Shown here: piece by piece, positions 53,235 to 61,688 of the stretch
Layout of the letters: every line of letters starts with the position of its first letter
Position numbering within the stretch: the first letter of the stretch is position 1
Assembly: GCA_965601975.1 (NCBI GenBank)
Contig: OZ271856.1
Location: forward strand, 62,001-126,000
Length of the DNA stretch: 64,000 bases
Source of the DNA: JANQIO01 sp965601975
Lineage (GTDB): Bacteria > Pseudomonadota > Gammaproteobacteria > Pseudomonadales > Halieaceae
Direction: 5' to 3'
The notes under the pieces: model-generated
What the model saw: the letters and a program-made list of their open reading frames with translations, nothing else
The model's database searches: none
What the model was told of the DNA's origin: nothing
Translations under genes and position numbers: made by a program

Positions 53235-54548
53235 ATGGTTAATTGTTCAGCAATGCCATTACTACATGGCAAGAGTTTGAAACGCGCCTACGGACATATC
53301 GTGAGTGCTTTGCTGCTGGCGGCTTGCTTCGTGCTGGCGGCACTTTGGACGCCAACGTCTCATGCTGCTGGCAACACCAAACCCGTAATTACGGAAATCA
53401 AGAGTCCGGATGGCGGCAAACTGGAGAAGGTCGGGATCGGGGATGGCATGGCAATTTCCGTTCGAGGACTGGATGCAACACAACAACCTCAAGACCTTGT
53501 CTTGTTCCTTAACGGGATTCCATTGCCCGATCACACGCCGGAAAGTGTCAGGAAATCTGTCGATCCGGAATGCAAACCTGCTGCCAAGGGCGCCGAGCCG
53601 CCGGATTGTGCTGAGCTAGACGTCCTCCAGTACAAGCTGAAACGCGATGTGTCAGTACAGCAGTCGGCGGAGGCTTGGTTGGACTTGCTGAAGAAGCCGA
53701 AGGATTCCACGCGAACTGTTCGAGTGAGCCTCGGGATGGGAACTATTGAGAAGATCTCTGGGGAATCAGCTGCCGACACTACCGTTCAGCTCGAAATATT
53801 CAGGAAGGGCTATTCCGCCATTGTTGTAGGAATTTTTATCGCCGCACTTTTGATATTTATCTTCTTCGTTACGGATAGCAAGATCATTCGTGATGCACCC
53901 GCGAAGAACCAAACCACGCTGCCTCCTTTCAGTCTTGGCCGGACACAGATGGCCTGGTGGTTCTTCCTGGTGCTAGCCGCGTACCTTTACATTGGTCTGG
54001 TCACAACAGATTTCGAAACTATCAGTGAACAGGCTCTTATCTTGATGGGCATCGCGGCCGCAACAGGATTTGGGTCGATTGCCATTGTTTCAGACAAGTC
54101 TTCAAAGGCTTCCGGGGAGATGAAAACTGCAGAAACAGAACTGGCGAGATTGAAAGCTGAGCAGGAGAAATCCCAGGCGGAGCTGGATAGCCTGACAGCT
54201 CTGACTACGCGCACGACGCAGCAAGACGCCCGTGTAGTCTTATTGAGTGGGAAGCTGGGAGAGTACGAGAAACAGACGGAGCTGCTGGACGCCACGATAA
54301 AGGCTGCAGAAAAGCAGCTTCAGGGACCACAATCTCAGGGCTTCCTCAAGGACCTGGTGTCCGACAAGAGCGGCGTGAGCTTCCACCGCTTCCAAATCCT
54401 GGTCTGGTCGCTGGTGTTGGGCTTCGTCTTCATATCACAGACCTTAGAGAATCTTGCGATGCCAGAGTTCAGCGCCACACTGTTGACGCTGATGGGCATT
54501 ACCTCCGGAACCTATATTGGCTTCAAGTTTCCCGAGCAGAAGACCTGA
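53235..54548 (+). CDS. multi-pass inner-membrane protein with signal peptide and coiled coil
   Basis: 437 residues. Signal peptide about 1-45 (ALLLAACFVLAALWTPTSHA), a periplasmic IPT/beta-type domain (about 46-195), a membrane helix (about 196-215, IVVGIFIAALLIFIFFV), two more around 240-292, a cytosolic coiled coil (about 300-365, ETELARLKAEQEKSQAEL), and two final helices (ILVWSLVLGFVFISQ, ATLLTLMGITSGTYIGF). No family recognised. It closes the large operon and would be the membrane platform of whatever the cluster encodes. GAGAGGA precedes the ATG. Confidence 0.78.
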   Translation: MVNCSAMPLLHGKSLKRAYGHIVSALLLAACFVLAALWTPTSHAAGNTKPVITEIKSPDGGKLEKVGIGDGMAISVRGLDATQQPQDLVLFLNGIPLPDHTPESVRKSVDPECKPAAKGAEPPDCAELDVLQYKLKRDVSVQQSAEAWLDLLKKPKDSTRTVRVSLGMGTIEKISGESAADTTVQLEIFRKGYSAIVVGIFIAALLIFIFFVTDSKIIRDAPAKNQTTLPPFSLGRTQMAWWFFLVLAAYLYIGLVTTDFETISEQALILMGIAAATGFGSIAIVSDKSSKASGEMKTAETELARLKAEQEKSQAELDSLTALTTRTTQQDARVVLLSGKLGEYEKQTELLDATIKAAEKQLQGPQSQGFLKDLVSDKSGVSFHRFQILVWSLVLGFVFISQTLENLAMPEFSATLLTLMGITSGTYIGFKFPEQKT

Positions 54549-54570
54549 AGTCGGCTGAGTACTAGGTTGG

Positions 54571-55398
54571 CTAACCCAATCGTAAAACTCGGGTCAGGAG
54601 CAGCTCGTAGGCGGACCGTAGCAAGATCCTGGTGTTTGTATGGTCGGTCAGTCGGCTTGCCGGTAGCACCAGTGCAACAAATTCCTCCGTATGCCACTGA
54701 AACGGCTCTGGACCTTCTGGCAGCGTCTCAGGATTCGGTGGCGGCCAGGGCGTGCAGTAGAAGTAGGGCTCCGGGTAGCTGCCATCCCCCGGTGACATGC
54801 CCATACCGATGGAGCGCGCATATTCTGCATCGCCTTCTTCGAGGATGACTAGGATGGCGATATCGAAATGGTGGGGCCAGCAGTGCACCGTCAGCGGGCT
54901 CACTGCGTGCTCCTGCCATTTGGGTAGAAGTGCACTGAAGGATTGGTGTGCATGGGCAAACCAGTCCCCCAAGGCCGCCAGTTCAAGCGGCTGCTGGTCC
55001 ACCAGATGATAGACCTCGTCCAAGCCCAGGTCATAGGGCATCTCGGCCTTGCTGGTGGGCTTGAGACCCATCTTGTCGAGCTGCTCATCCAGCCAGGCGC
55101 CGATCGTGTTCTCGGTCTGGCTACCCAGCGGTAACTCCCCGTAGCCGCCATTGCCGTTGGTCCAGAACAGCGCTGCCCGGGTGAAGCTGAACCCCACCCT
55201 GGCGCCATCGTCGTTTAAACCCTGGCTCACCAGGCCCTGGTACGCCTCGTCCCAGCTCAGGCTTGAGTGACTGTCATCCGCTGCCGCCTCCAGGTTGGCG
55301 CGCGCCGCGCGGGACGGCCACTGGCAGGCCATATGAGCGGCATTGCGAATCGGTTCGAGTTTGGTCGGGTCGACGCTGAAGCGCGAGCTCTGGGTCAT
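54571..55398 (-). CDS. conserved protein of unknown function (WPHHFDIA motif)
   Basis: 275 residues, soluble. Recognisable-looking conserved parts are CWPHHFDIAILV, GMGMSPGDGSYPEPYFYCTPWP and WHTEEFVALVLP; this His/aromatic pattern occurs in DUF5996-like proteins of unknown role, but the match is loose. Convergent with the preceding operon (22 bases between stops). Confidence 0.6.
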   Translation of the reverse strand: MTQSSRFSVDPTKLEPIRNAAHMACQWPSRAARANLEAAADDSHSSLSWDEAYQGLVSQGLNDDGARVGFSFTRAALFWTNGNGGYGELPLGSQTENTIGAWLDEQLDKMGLKPTSKAEMPYDLGLDEVYHLVDQQPLELAALGDWFAHAHQSFSALLPKWQEHAVSPLTVHCWPHHFDIAILVILEEGDAEYARSIGMGMSPGDGSYPEPYFYCTPWPPPNPETLPEGPEPFQWHTEEFVALVLPASRLTDHTNTRILLRSAYELLLTRVLRLG

Positions 55399-55508
55399 GG
55401 AAGGGTCTCTGGGATTTTCTACAAGGGTAGTCGAATCTTTGAGTTACGACCGTTGCAAGATTTCGCAGCAGCGATGCCGGTAAAAATCCACAATCGCTCG
55501 CGTTTCCT

Positions 55509-55537
55509 TTGACCGGTGTCAGCTTCGGGTCTACAGT
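55509..55537 (+). promoter_or_regulatory. sigma-70 promoter ahead of the short-ORF series
   Basis: TTGACC (55509-55514), 17-base spacer, TACAGT (55532-55537): five of six and four of six consensus matches at optimal distance, 34 bases ahead of the first short ORF. Confidence 0.6.
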
Positions 55538-55571
55538 GACAGTATTCAAGTAGAGAACAGGTTTATCCAAC

Positions 55572-55667
55572 ATGGCGATTTCGAAAACGACAATGGATCT
55601 GATGCAGCCGTCGCACGACGTCTGTGCCGATCTGTGCGATTTCGGTATCGCGCTCACGATGACCTGA
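55572..55667 (+). CDS. short ORF 1 (31 aa), possible leader peptide
   Basis: MAISKTTMDLMQ... to a TGA at 55665; four Met, two Cys (DVCADLCDF). ACAGG about ten bases upstream is a weak ribosome-binding site. It is followed by a small hairpin CGCCTC/GAGGCG (55669-55687) and then a strong terminator. Position right behind a promoter and ahead of a terminator suggests a leader peptide or translated regulatory RNA rather than an enzyme. Confidence 0.42.
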   Translation: MAISKTTMDLMQPSHDVCADLCDFGIALTMT

Positions 55668-55716
55668 ACGCCTCTCACTGGGAGGCGAAACGCCTTCCAG
55701 CTTTTGGCAACACCAA

Positions 55717-55752
55717 AAACCCGGAAGGCCTTTGAGCAATCCGGGTTTTTTT
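55717..55752 (+). terminator. rho-independent terminator/attenuator 1
   Basis: Nine-base perfect stem AAACCCGGA / TCCGGGTTT with a 14-base loop followed by a T run. It stands between short ORF 1 and short ORF 2. Confidence 0.8.
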
Positions 55753-55780
55753 GTGCCCGGCGAAAACTGAAGGAGCGAAT

Positions 55781-55963
55781 ATGCAGACGATGGAGCAGAC
55801 CATGATCAACCGACTTTATGCGGCCCAAAGCCGTAGCACCACGCACGCCCTGTGTGCGGGTCGGGGTTCGTCTGCCTATCGCATGGACATGACCGGTGGT
55901 GCGCCTATGTTTGACGCCCTTGGTGATGTGGCCCTGATCAAGGCAGGTCTGATCTTTATGTAG
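55781..55963 (+). CDS. short ORF 2 (60 aa), Met-rich, unknown
   Basis: 60 residues with seven Met, starting MQTMEQTMINRLYAAQ and ending with a hydrophobic ALGDVALIKAGLIFM. GAAGGAG lies seven bases ahead of the ATG, a good ribosome-binding site, so translation is likely. No family recognised. It starts about 30 bases after terminator 1 and its stop is inside a hairpin GCAACAC/GTGTTGC (55962-55987). Confidence 0.55.
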   Translation: MQTMEQTMINRLYAAQSRSTTHALCAGRGSSAYRMDMTGGAPMFDALGDVALIKAGLIFM

Positions 55964-56018
55964 CAACACAGGAGGGTTCCCGTGTTGCTCAGGCAACCGG
56001 GACACCCAGCAGCAGCGG

Positions 56019-56052
56019 AAGCCCCGGTTGGTATTGCCAGTCGGGGTTTTTT
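56019..56052 (+). terminator. rho-independent terminator/attenuator 2
   Basis: Stem AAGCCCCG / CGGGGTTT (one G-T pair) with a 15-base loop and TTTTTT. It follows short ORF 2. A further perfect hairpin GGCGC/GCGCC lies at 56058-56072. Confidence 0.7.
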
Positions 56053-56120
56053 GTTTGGGCGCGAATTGCGCCTGTGACGTGGAAAGGACGGCACGTTAGC
56101 TGAGAAAGGAGGTGCCTGTA

Positions 56121-56330
56121 ATGAAGTACTACAAAGTGATAGCAGTCATAGCGCTGTGCGCGATTCCCGCGGTGGCGTACGCAGGTGCCGTTTACCTGGT
56201 GTGCGATGACCACCCGGATGCACTCGAGCGGTATGTGTCCTACGGGGACTGTCTGAAAGGCCTGAGGCAACATAATCTGGTCTATCACGACGGTATCGCC
56301 AGGGCAGGTTGCCGCAGGAGACGGCGCTAA
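56121..56330 (+). CDS. small secreted protein (69 aa)
   Basis: Excellent ribosome-binding site (AAAGGAGG) before the ATG at 56121. Residues 1-24 are a Sec signal peptide (YKVIAVIALCAIPAVAYAG); the mature 45 residues have three Cys and a basic end (CRRRRR). Periplasmic, function unknown. Third member of the short-ORF series. Confidence 0.68.
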   Translation: MKYYKVIAVIALCAIPAVAYAGAVYLVCDDHPDALERYVSYGDCLKGLRQHNLVYHDGIARAGCRRRRR

Positions 56331-56334
56331 TCAT

Positions 56335-56362
56335 GAGCGCTGCACCTGCGGGTGCAGTGCTC
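56335..56362 (+). terminator. strong hairpin behind the small secreted protein
   Basis: GAGC-G-CTGCACC TGCG GGTGCAG-T-GCTC, about 11 paired bases with one mismatch, five bases after the stop. Only a short T-poor tail follows, so termination is less sure than at sites 1 and 2. Confidence 0.5.
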
Positions 56363-56394
56363 TACTCTAATTGTGAATACAAGGGAGATTGAAC

Positions 56395-56871
56395 GTGTTC
56401 ACTCGTGAGGGCGTGCCTGAAGACCTCGAAACCATATTCATGATGGGCTTTGATACCTGGCACAACGGCATGAGCCAGCGACGCTACCTGAATGAGTTGA
56501 TGTCGAGTTCTAAGTATCCGCAGGGGCAGTGGTATGTGCTCGAAAACGAGGGTGAGCTCGTGTCTTCACTTATTGTGTACCGGCAGGGGTTCGACCTGTT
56601 GCCGGAGTGTTGGGGGGTGGGATCTGTCGCCACGCCGCCTGCGCTTCGACGGCGTGGTTATGCTGAGAAGATGATCAGGCATGTCATCGGGTTGGCCAGG
56701 CGGGCTGAGGTTCGAGGTATCTACCTGTTCTCAGGTGTGGGTACTGGGTACTACGGGAAGTTTGGGTTCGAGTGTGTTGAAGCTGCGCAGCCGGAGGGGC
56801 AGGCGCCTTGTATGGTGTTGGCGTTTCGGGATGCTGGTGCGTTGAAGGGGGCGGTGCCGGGGTTTTTCTAG
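56395..56871 (+). CDS. GNAT-family N-acetyltransferase
   Basis: 158 residues. The acetyl-CoA-binding segment GSVATPPALRRRGYAEKMIRHVI has the (Q/R)xxGx(G/A) pyrophosphate loop as RRRGYA; the C-terminal GTGYYGKFGFE is the usual strand/helix. GTG at 56395 is preferred because AGGGAG lies at proper distance; a TTG six bases earlier is too close. Substrate unknown. Confidence 0.85.
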   Translation: MFTREGVPEDLETIFMMGFDTWHNGMSQRRYLNELMSSSKYPQGQWYVLENEGELVSSLIVYRQGFDLLPECWGVGSVATPPALRRRGYAEKMIRHVIGLARRAEVRGIYLFSGVGTGYYGKFGFECVEAAQPEGQAPCMVLAFRDAGALKGAVPGFF

Positions 56872-56910
56872 TTGTTGCTTCTTTCCAATCCTTGCGCGTT
56901 GCGCATTAAA

Positions 56911-56935
56911 AGAAGCGGGGGCCGTTGGCCCCCTT
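56911..56935. terminator. bidirectional terminator between convergent genes
   Basis: AGAAG-c-GGGGGCC GTT GGCCCCC TTCT hairpin between the GNAT gene and the acylase gene, which converge here. T-poor on both sides, but the position fits. Confidence 0.5.
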
Positions 56936-56937
56936 CT

Positions 56938-56980
56938 GGGTCCCCGCTTCCGCGGGGATGACGACAAAGTGCGGGGATGA
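56938..56980 (+). repeat. REP-like GC-rich intergenic repeat (copy 2)
   Basis: TGGGTCCCCGCTTCCGCGGGGATGAC (written here as TGGGTCCCCG then CTTCCGCGGGGATGAC) with a second half-copy GCGGGGATGAC following. Related to 22329-22352 on the other strand. Palindrome TCCCCGC TTCC GCGGGGA at 56941-56958. Confidence 0.6.
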
Positions 56981-57025
56981 CAATGTGTATCGGTACTACA
57001 GTTTGGTGCCTACGTTAGGCACCAA

Positions 57026-59479
57026 TCATTCTTCGATGACCAGAGTTTCGCCGACCTGGTTGGCTTCGATGTCGTCTTCGCAGAATGGGAACCTTACCCA
57101 CTCCTTGTTGGAGTAGAGTTTGGTCTGGTCGGCGAAGTGGGGTGACTCGGGGTCGGTGGACTGGCTGGGGACCAGGATTACGTCGGCGATGGGGCAGTCG
57201 CTTTCGTCCCAGGTCACCAGCTGGATGTAGCTGTTGCCGCTGGTGGGGTTTACGTAGCCGCCGTCGCTCAGGCGTGAGCTGATGGCGCCGTACACGCCCA
57301 TGGTGCCCTGGCCGCCGTGGATGGGTACGTTCTCATTGCCGCGTTCCAGGTACTGCACGTCGCCCCAGGGGGCGTCCAGCGCCACGCCAGCCGCCTGCAA
57401 CCGGCCGATGGCCTCCAGCAGTGCACTGATTACCAGGTCGCGGTTGGCCGTGTCGGCGGTGTCGATACCAGCTGGGGTGTTCAGCGGGTCTGCGGGGTCG
57501 AAGTCCACAAGCCAGAAGCGGTCGCTCTCCACGACGTTCTGGAAGTCGTTGCCCAGTTCACGGCGAATCACGGACCAGAACTCTTTCCACACCTGGGCGC
57601 CGCGGCTTTCCAGCTCGACCTTCTGGTCCCAGGCATCCAGCACGTCGCAGGCTTCCTGGATCGGAGCCGCGGTCGTTCCACAAATGGTCAGTACGTCTTC
57701 CAGTGTGATTTCCGCGCCGTAGACGCGGTTGTTGTACATGAAGTCCTTGAGGTTATCGATGTTGAACAGCGGTGACGCGTCAATGCCATCGGTGGCCTGG
57801 CGCCGGTCCTCCACCATCAGGTGGCCGATGCGCGTGCGCAGGAACTGCTGCAGGCCCTCGTATCCCACCGGGCCCATCACGGTGGGGAATCCGGTAAGCG
57901 GATTGTTAGCATCGGAAAGCCAGTAGCTGTTGTTGCTGTTGCCCACGTAGTCGGTGGTGCGAAGCTGGGGCAGGGCGCTGGGGCCGTACAACTGGGTGCC
58001 CTCGGGCGCGTCCGGGTCGGTGCCCCAGTCGCAGTCAGAGGTGGAGCCGTCCAGGGTCAGCAGCACATTGGTGGTGCCCGCCGCCAGGGCCGAGCCGATG
58101 GGCGAGGTCAGGCAGGTATCGATCTTTTCCTGGGTGATGTTGGGCATGGCGGAAATGTCGCCATAGAACGCATCGCCGTTGCGGTCCGCCGCCAGCTCGT
58201 GGAAGACGGGGTTGCCGATTTCGCCGATGGCGTCGATGTACTGTGACAGGTTGGTCGATTTGGCCTTCTCCAGCCACTGGTCGCTGCCGCGCAGGCCGGT
58301 TTCCAGGTTGGCGTCGCGAAATACCAGGATCGAGCCTGTGATCAGCGGCCAGCCGTCCAGTAGCGGGCTCAAGGATCCGAAGTTCACAACGGGGCCGTAG
58401 TGGGACTCGTAAAAGGTCTTGCTGACGTCCTCCAGCGTGCCGTCCGCCTGCAGGGACTGCACGGTGACCTCAATTTCCTCAATGTCTCGCACTTCACCGT
58501 CGAAGGTGTATTGCAGCGGGTTGTCCGGCACCAGCGGCAGCTCGAACAGGCTGTAGCGGTTGGCGATGGACACCGTGTGAGTCCAGGCCACGTCCTTATT
58601 GAAACCGATGCCCACGTACGGGAAGCCGTGCAGCACCGCGCCGGCCACATCCACTTCTCCGGGAATGGTCAGGTGAGCCTGGTACCAGGCGCCTTCCCCG
58701 AACCAGGGCTGGTGGGGGTTGCCCAGCAGGATGCCGGTGCCGGTCTGGGTAATGTCGCGGCCCAGGGCCAGGCCGTTGCTGCCCAGGTCAGGGTCGCGCA
58801 GCTCCTGGCCCATTTTGCGGAAGGCCCGCCGGGTCTGCTCTTCGGTGCCGGTAGACAGTTCAATGGCGCCGCCGCCGTCTGGGCCGGTGGTGGCGAGAAT
58901 CGCATTGGAGAACGTGCCGTTGCCGGAACTGCCGCGCAGCGCCTGGCGACGCTGCAGCAGGAACAGGTCGGTGGCGGTGACGGGGAATACCCAGTCCTCA
59001 CCGCGGCAGCCCAGTTCGCCCTCCGGCAGGTTGTCGACACCGGTCTCTTCCAGGTAGCGGTTGAAGCCCGCGGCGTAGCCCTCGTTCAGGTCCTTTACCC
59101 GCTGGGGCAGCGGGTCGATAAAGTTCTGCTCGAACTCCTCGATATCGCCGGTGAGGTAGGTGAACAGCAGGTCGGCATTCACATCCCCTTCCTCTTCACC
59201 GAGCAGCTCGGCGGAGCGGCCGATGGAGAAGATGATCTCGCGCATACCCACACAGAAGTTGTCCTGGGCATAGGCGTAACCGATGCCATACCCCAGACCG
59301 CCGTAATCGTCGGCGCTGACGTGGGGAATACCGTACTCGGTGCGGCGAATCTCGGCACTGAAGGTGGGGCCGACCGGCGGCTCGACGGGCGGCTCCGGGT
59401 TGGGGTTGAAGGAGTTGTCAGAATCCGAGCAGGCAACAAGGCCGGCCAGCAGGATGGGCAGCAGGGTGTTCAAACGCAT
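57026..59479 (-). CDS. penicillin-acylase-family (Ntn-hydrolase) lipoprotein
   Basis: 817 residues: lipoprotein signal with LVAC (Cys17), alpha-chain region with TEYGIPHVSADDYGGLGYGIGYAYAQDN, then LGSNGLALG with Ser234 as expected nucleophile after autocatalytic cleavage, followed by GNPHQPW and later YVGNSNNSYWLS and the C-terminal HGGQGTMGVYG. The family cleaves amide bonds (beta-lactams, acyl-homoserine lactones, lipopeptides). Envelope location by signal. Substrate unknown; quorum-signal acylases are among the relatives. Divergent from the hemerythrin gene with a 195-base gap. Confidence 0.88.
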   Translation of the reverse strand: MRLNTLLPILLAGLVACSDSDNSFNPNPEPPVEPPVGPTFSAEIRRTEYGIPHVSADDYGGLGYGIGYAYAQDNFCVGMREIIFSIGRSAELLGEEEGDVNADLLFTYLTGDIEEFEQNFIDPLPQRVKDLNEGYAAGFNRYLEETGVDNLPEGELGCRGEDWVFPVTATDLFLLQRRQALRGSSGNGTFSNAILATTGPDGGGAIELSTGTEEQTRRAFRKMGQELRDPDLGSNGLALGRDITQTGTGILLGNPHQPWFGEGAWYQAHLTIPGEVDVAGAVLHGFPYVGIGFNKDVAWTHTVSIANRYSLFELPLVPDNPLQYTFDGEVRDIEEIEVTVQSLQADGTLEDVSKTFYESHYGPVVNFGSLSPLLDGWPLITGSILVFRDANLETGLRGSDQWLEKAKSTNLSQYIDAIGEIGNPVFHELAADRNGDAFYGDISAMPNITQEKIDTCLTSPIGSALAAGTTNVLLTLDGSTSDCDWGTDPDAPEGTQLYGPSALPQLRTTDYVGNSNNSYWLSDANNPLTGFPTVMGPVGYEGLQQFLRTRIGHLMVEDRRQATDGIDASPLFNIDNLKDFMYNNRVYGAEITLEDVLTICGTTAAPIQEACDVLDAWDQKVELESRGAQVWKEFWSVIRRELGNDFQNVVESDRFWLVDFDPADPLNTPAGIDTADTANRDLVISALLEAIGRLQAAGVALDAPWGDVQYLERGNENVPIHGGQGTMGVYGAISSRLSDGGYVNPTSGNSYIQLVTWDESDCPIADVILVPSQSTDPESPHFADQTKLYSNKEWVRFPFCEDDIEANQVGETLVIEE

Positions 59480-59674
59480 TGTGGGTGCACTCTATTTAGT
59501 AATTGTGGTCTAGCTTGTTATTCGCATCCTTATACGCAGCCCGGTTCACACGGTGTCAACTGGCATGAAAGGCCGGCTGCGGCTATTGTGTACGGCCCGC
59601 ATTCGCTTGTCTTGCGTCAATGCGCGGTCCACACAGACAGTGGAATATACAATAAATCGCCGACGGGGGTTGTG

Positions 59675-60643
59675 ATGGCGACAGCACAAGACAGCTATAG
59701 CAAGAAGGCATGGAAGGCGGTGGCGGACACGCTCAGCGGCAGCGAGATGAGCAGCCACCCGATTCTGGCCACCATGTACGCGGAGCACCGCTATATCGGC
59801 ACCTTGCTCCGGTTGATGGACGCGGAGGTTGAGCGCATCGAGCAGGATGAGCCGGTCGACGCGCATATCTTCTATGAGTCCCTGCACTATCTGACTCATT
59901 ACCCGGATGCATTCCACCACCCACGGGAGGACATGGTCTACGCCCGTGCGGCGGAAGTGGACAGCAAGCTCTCAGACGATGTCGACACCTTGCAGCGGGA
60001 CCACGATTTCCTTGCCAAGACTGGCGCCAAGGCGCTGAAGACGGTCACCCACTGGAAGGAGACCGGCGCCGATGCTGACAAGGTCAGCAAGCAGGTGCGC
60101 GAGTACATCACTGAACAGCGCAAGCACATGGAGGCCGAGGAAGCCCTGGTGTTCCCGGTCATCGACAAGGTGTTGTCGCCTGAAGACTGGCGCATGCTGG
60201 AGCAGGAAGACCTGCTGGCGCCCGCACCGGACCCGATTTTCGGCCCCAAGGTGGAGCGGGAGTACCGCAACGTGGCTCGGAAGGCCCGCCGCGCCCTGCG
60301 CCGCGGTGCCGAAGATGCGGCCCTGGTGGAATGGATTGGCCTGGAGGCCTTTCTGGAAGGGCTCGAGGTACTGGCGATTGCCGGTGAGTCCAGCCGCACC
60401 GCGGCCAAGGAGCACTTCAACGAGGCCACCGCCGAGACGCTGGAAATCGTGCGCCAGGCGATGAAAGGCGACGGCCTGCTGACCTGGCCCATCAAGGCCA
60501 CGGTGGCCGGCGGCAGCCACTACATCGGCTTTCTCAGGGATCTGGGCGAAATTGCTCGGGATACCAGCTCGGATCTCGGCGAACTGCGCCGGGGTGTGCG
60601 CGAGCGCCTGGGGCTGGTGTTCGATAACCGTCCTGCCGACTAG
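59675..60643 (+). CDS. hemerythrin-domain protein
   Basis: 322 residues. The first 170 residues are a hemerythrin HHE domain: HPILATMYAEH, YESLHYLTHYPDAFHHPRED, LQRDHDF and TEQRKHMEAEEALVFP supply the His/Glu/Asp ligands of a di-iron site that binds oxygen or nitric oxide. The C-terminal 150 residues are helical and not assigned. The ATG at 59675 is the right start; the open frame continues 1.2 kb upstream only as an antisense shadow of the acylase gene. The IS481 element inserted 15 bases after its stop. Confidence 0.86.
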   Translation: MATAQDSYSKKAWKAVADTLSGSEMSSHPILATMYAEHRYIGTLLRLMDAEVERIEQDEPVDAHIFYESLHYLTHYPDAFHHPREDMVYARAAEVDSKLSDDVDTLQRDHDFLAKTGAKALKTVTHWKETGADADKVSKQVREYITEQRKHMEAEEALVFPVIDKVLSPEDWRMLEQEDLLAPAPDPIFGPKVEREYRNVARKARRALRRGAEDAALVEWIGLEAFLEGLEVLAIAGESSRTAAKEHFNEATAETLEIVRQAMKGDGLLTWPIKATVAGGSHYIGFLRDLGEIARDTSSDLGELRRGVRERLGLVFDNRPAD

Positions 60644-60658
60644 ATGTGATCTCTCAAT

Positions 60659-61661
60659 AGGTTGTTCACTCGGGGCATACCCGGAGAATTGGAGGTGCGA
60701 CCCATCTCAATAATCCGGAGCCCCGAATGAACAACCACAAGAATGCACGATTAACGCCACACGGTCGATTGCTGCTCGTTCGTCGAATCACCGAAGACGG
60801 TCTCAGACCCGCCGAAGCCGCCCAGGCCGTGGGCGTCAGCGTCCGCACAGCCTACAAATGGCTCCATCGATACCAGGACGAAGGTGAAGCCGGCCTGTTG
60901 AATCGCTCCTCCCGCCCGCGTCAGTGCCCCACTCAGACCAAGAGCGGCATCGCCAAACGCATTATCAAGCTCAGGCGTCAACGGCAAACCTATCGCCAGA
61001 TTGCCCTGGCGGTGGGTACCAGCCAAAGCACAGTCGGGCGGATCCTGGCGCAGTCGGGACTAAATCGACTTGCCTATCTCGAGCCCGCCAGGCCTGATAA
61101 TCGCTACGAGCATGATGCCCCTGGGGATTTACTGCACCTGGATATCAAGAAACTCGGGCGATTCAAGCGCCCCGGACACAGGGTCACCGGTAGCCGCCTG
61201 AACACGCCGAAACGCGGGCCTGGTTGGGAGTACGTCCACGTCGCCATTGATGACCATAGTCGGGTGGCCTTCGGCTCCATCCATCCAGATGAAACAGGGA
61301 GAAGCGCCTGCCAGGCGCTTCTCAGGGCTGTGAGGTATTACAGGAGCTTGGGTATCCGCTTCAAACGTGTGCTCACAGATAATGGTCCTGCCTACAAGTC
61401 GAAGGTCTTCAGGCAGTTGTGTCGCAGACTGGGGCTGGTGCACAAAAGGACACGTCCATACTGTCCCAGAACCAACGGCAAAGCTGAGCGGTTTATACAA
61501 ACAGCACTCAGAGAATGGGCCTACGCTCGCTCTTACAAAGACTCAGAGCAAAGGGCTCAGCATCTAATGCCGTGGTTACACCAATACAACTGGCATCGAC
61601 CCCATGCTAGCCTCGACTACCTACCACCGATTAGCCGGAGCGGCCTATCTGTGAACAACCT
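60659..61661 (+). mobile_element. IS481-family insertion sequence
   Basis: 11-base perfect terminal inverted repeats AGGTTGTTCAC (60659-60669) and GTGAACAACCT (61651-61661) bracket one transposase gene. The right repeat lies inside the 3' end of that gene. No direct target duplication can be seen on the flanks. The insertion separates the hemerythrin gene from the ABC exporter gene and disrupts neither. Confidence 0.8.
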
Positions 61662-61680
61662 GATGAGTAACCACAACTAG
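60727..61680 (+). CDS. IS481-family transposase
   Basis: 317 residues. N-terminal helix-turn-helix (LRPAEAAQAVGVSVRTAYKWLHRYQDEG), second HTH (QIALAVGTSQSTVGRIL), then an rve/DDE integrase core: LLHLDIKKLG (first Asp), VLTDNGPAYKS (second Asp), NGKAERFIQT (Glu). Full length with no frameshift, so probably active. The last residues (SVNNLMSNHN) are encoded across the right inverted repeat, so the true stop may come from flanking DNA. Confidence 0.93.
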   Translation: MNNHKNARLTPHGRLLLVRRITEDGLRPAEAAQAVGVSVRTAYKWLHRYQDEGEAGLLNRSSRPRQCPTQTKSGIAKRIIKLRRQRQTYRQIALAVGTSQSTVGRILAQSGLNRLAYLEPARPDNRYEHDAPGDLLHLDIKKLGRFKRPGHRVTGSRLNTPKRGPGWEYVHVAIDDHSRVAFGSIHPDETGRSACQALLRAVRYYRSLGIRFKRVLTDNGPAYKSKVFRQLCRRLGLVHKRTRPYCPRTNGKAERFIQTALREWAYARSYKDSEQRAQHLMPWLHQYNWHRPHASLDYLPPISRSGLSVNNLMSNHN

Positions 61681-61688
61681 ACGACCTT

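Noticed and set aside
36141..54548. Assigning the giant cluster to a contractile injection system, T6SS or Tc toxin
   Set aside because: No sheath, tube, baseplate, VgrG, ClpV or TcA-type motif was found in any of the six proteins; only the PG-binding protein is reminiscent.
58400..59674. A 425-codon upstream extension of the hemerythrin gene
   Set aside because: It lies wholly antisense to the acylase gene, has no family-like content, and the hemerythrin homology begins right after the ATG at 59675.
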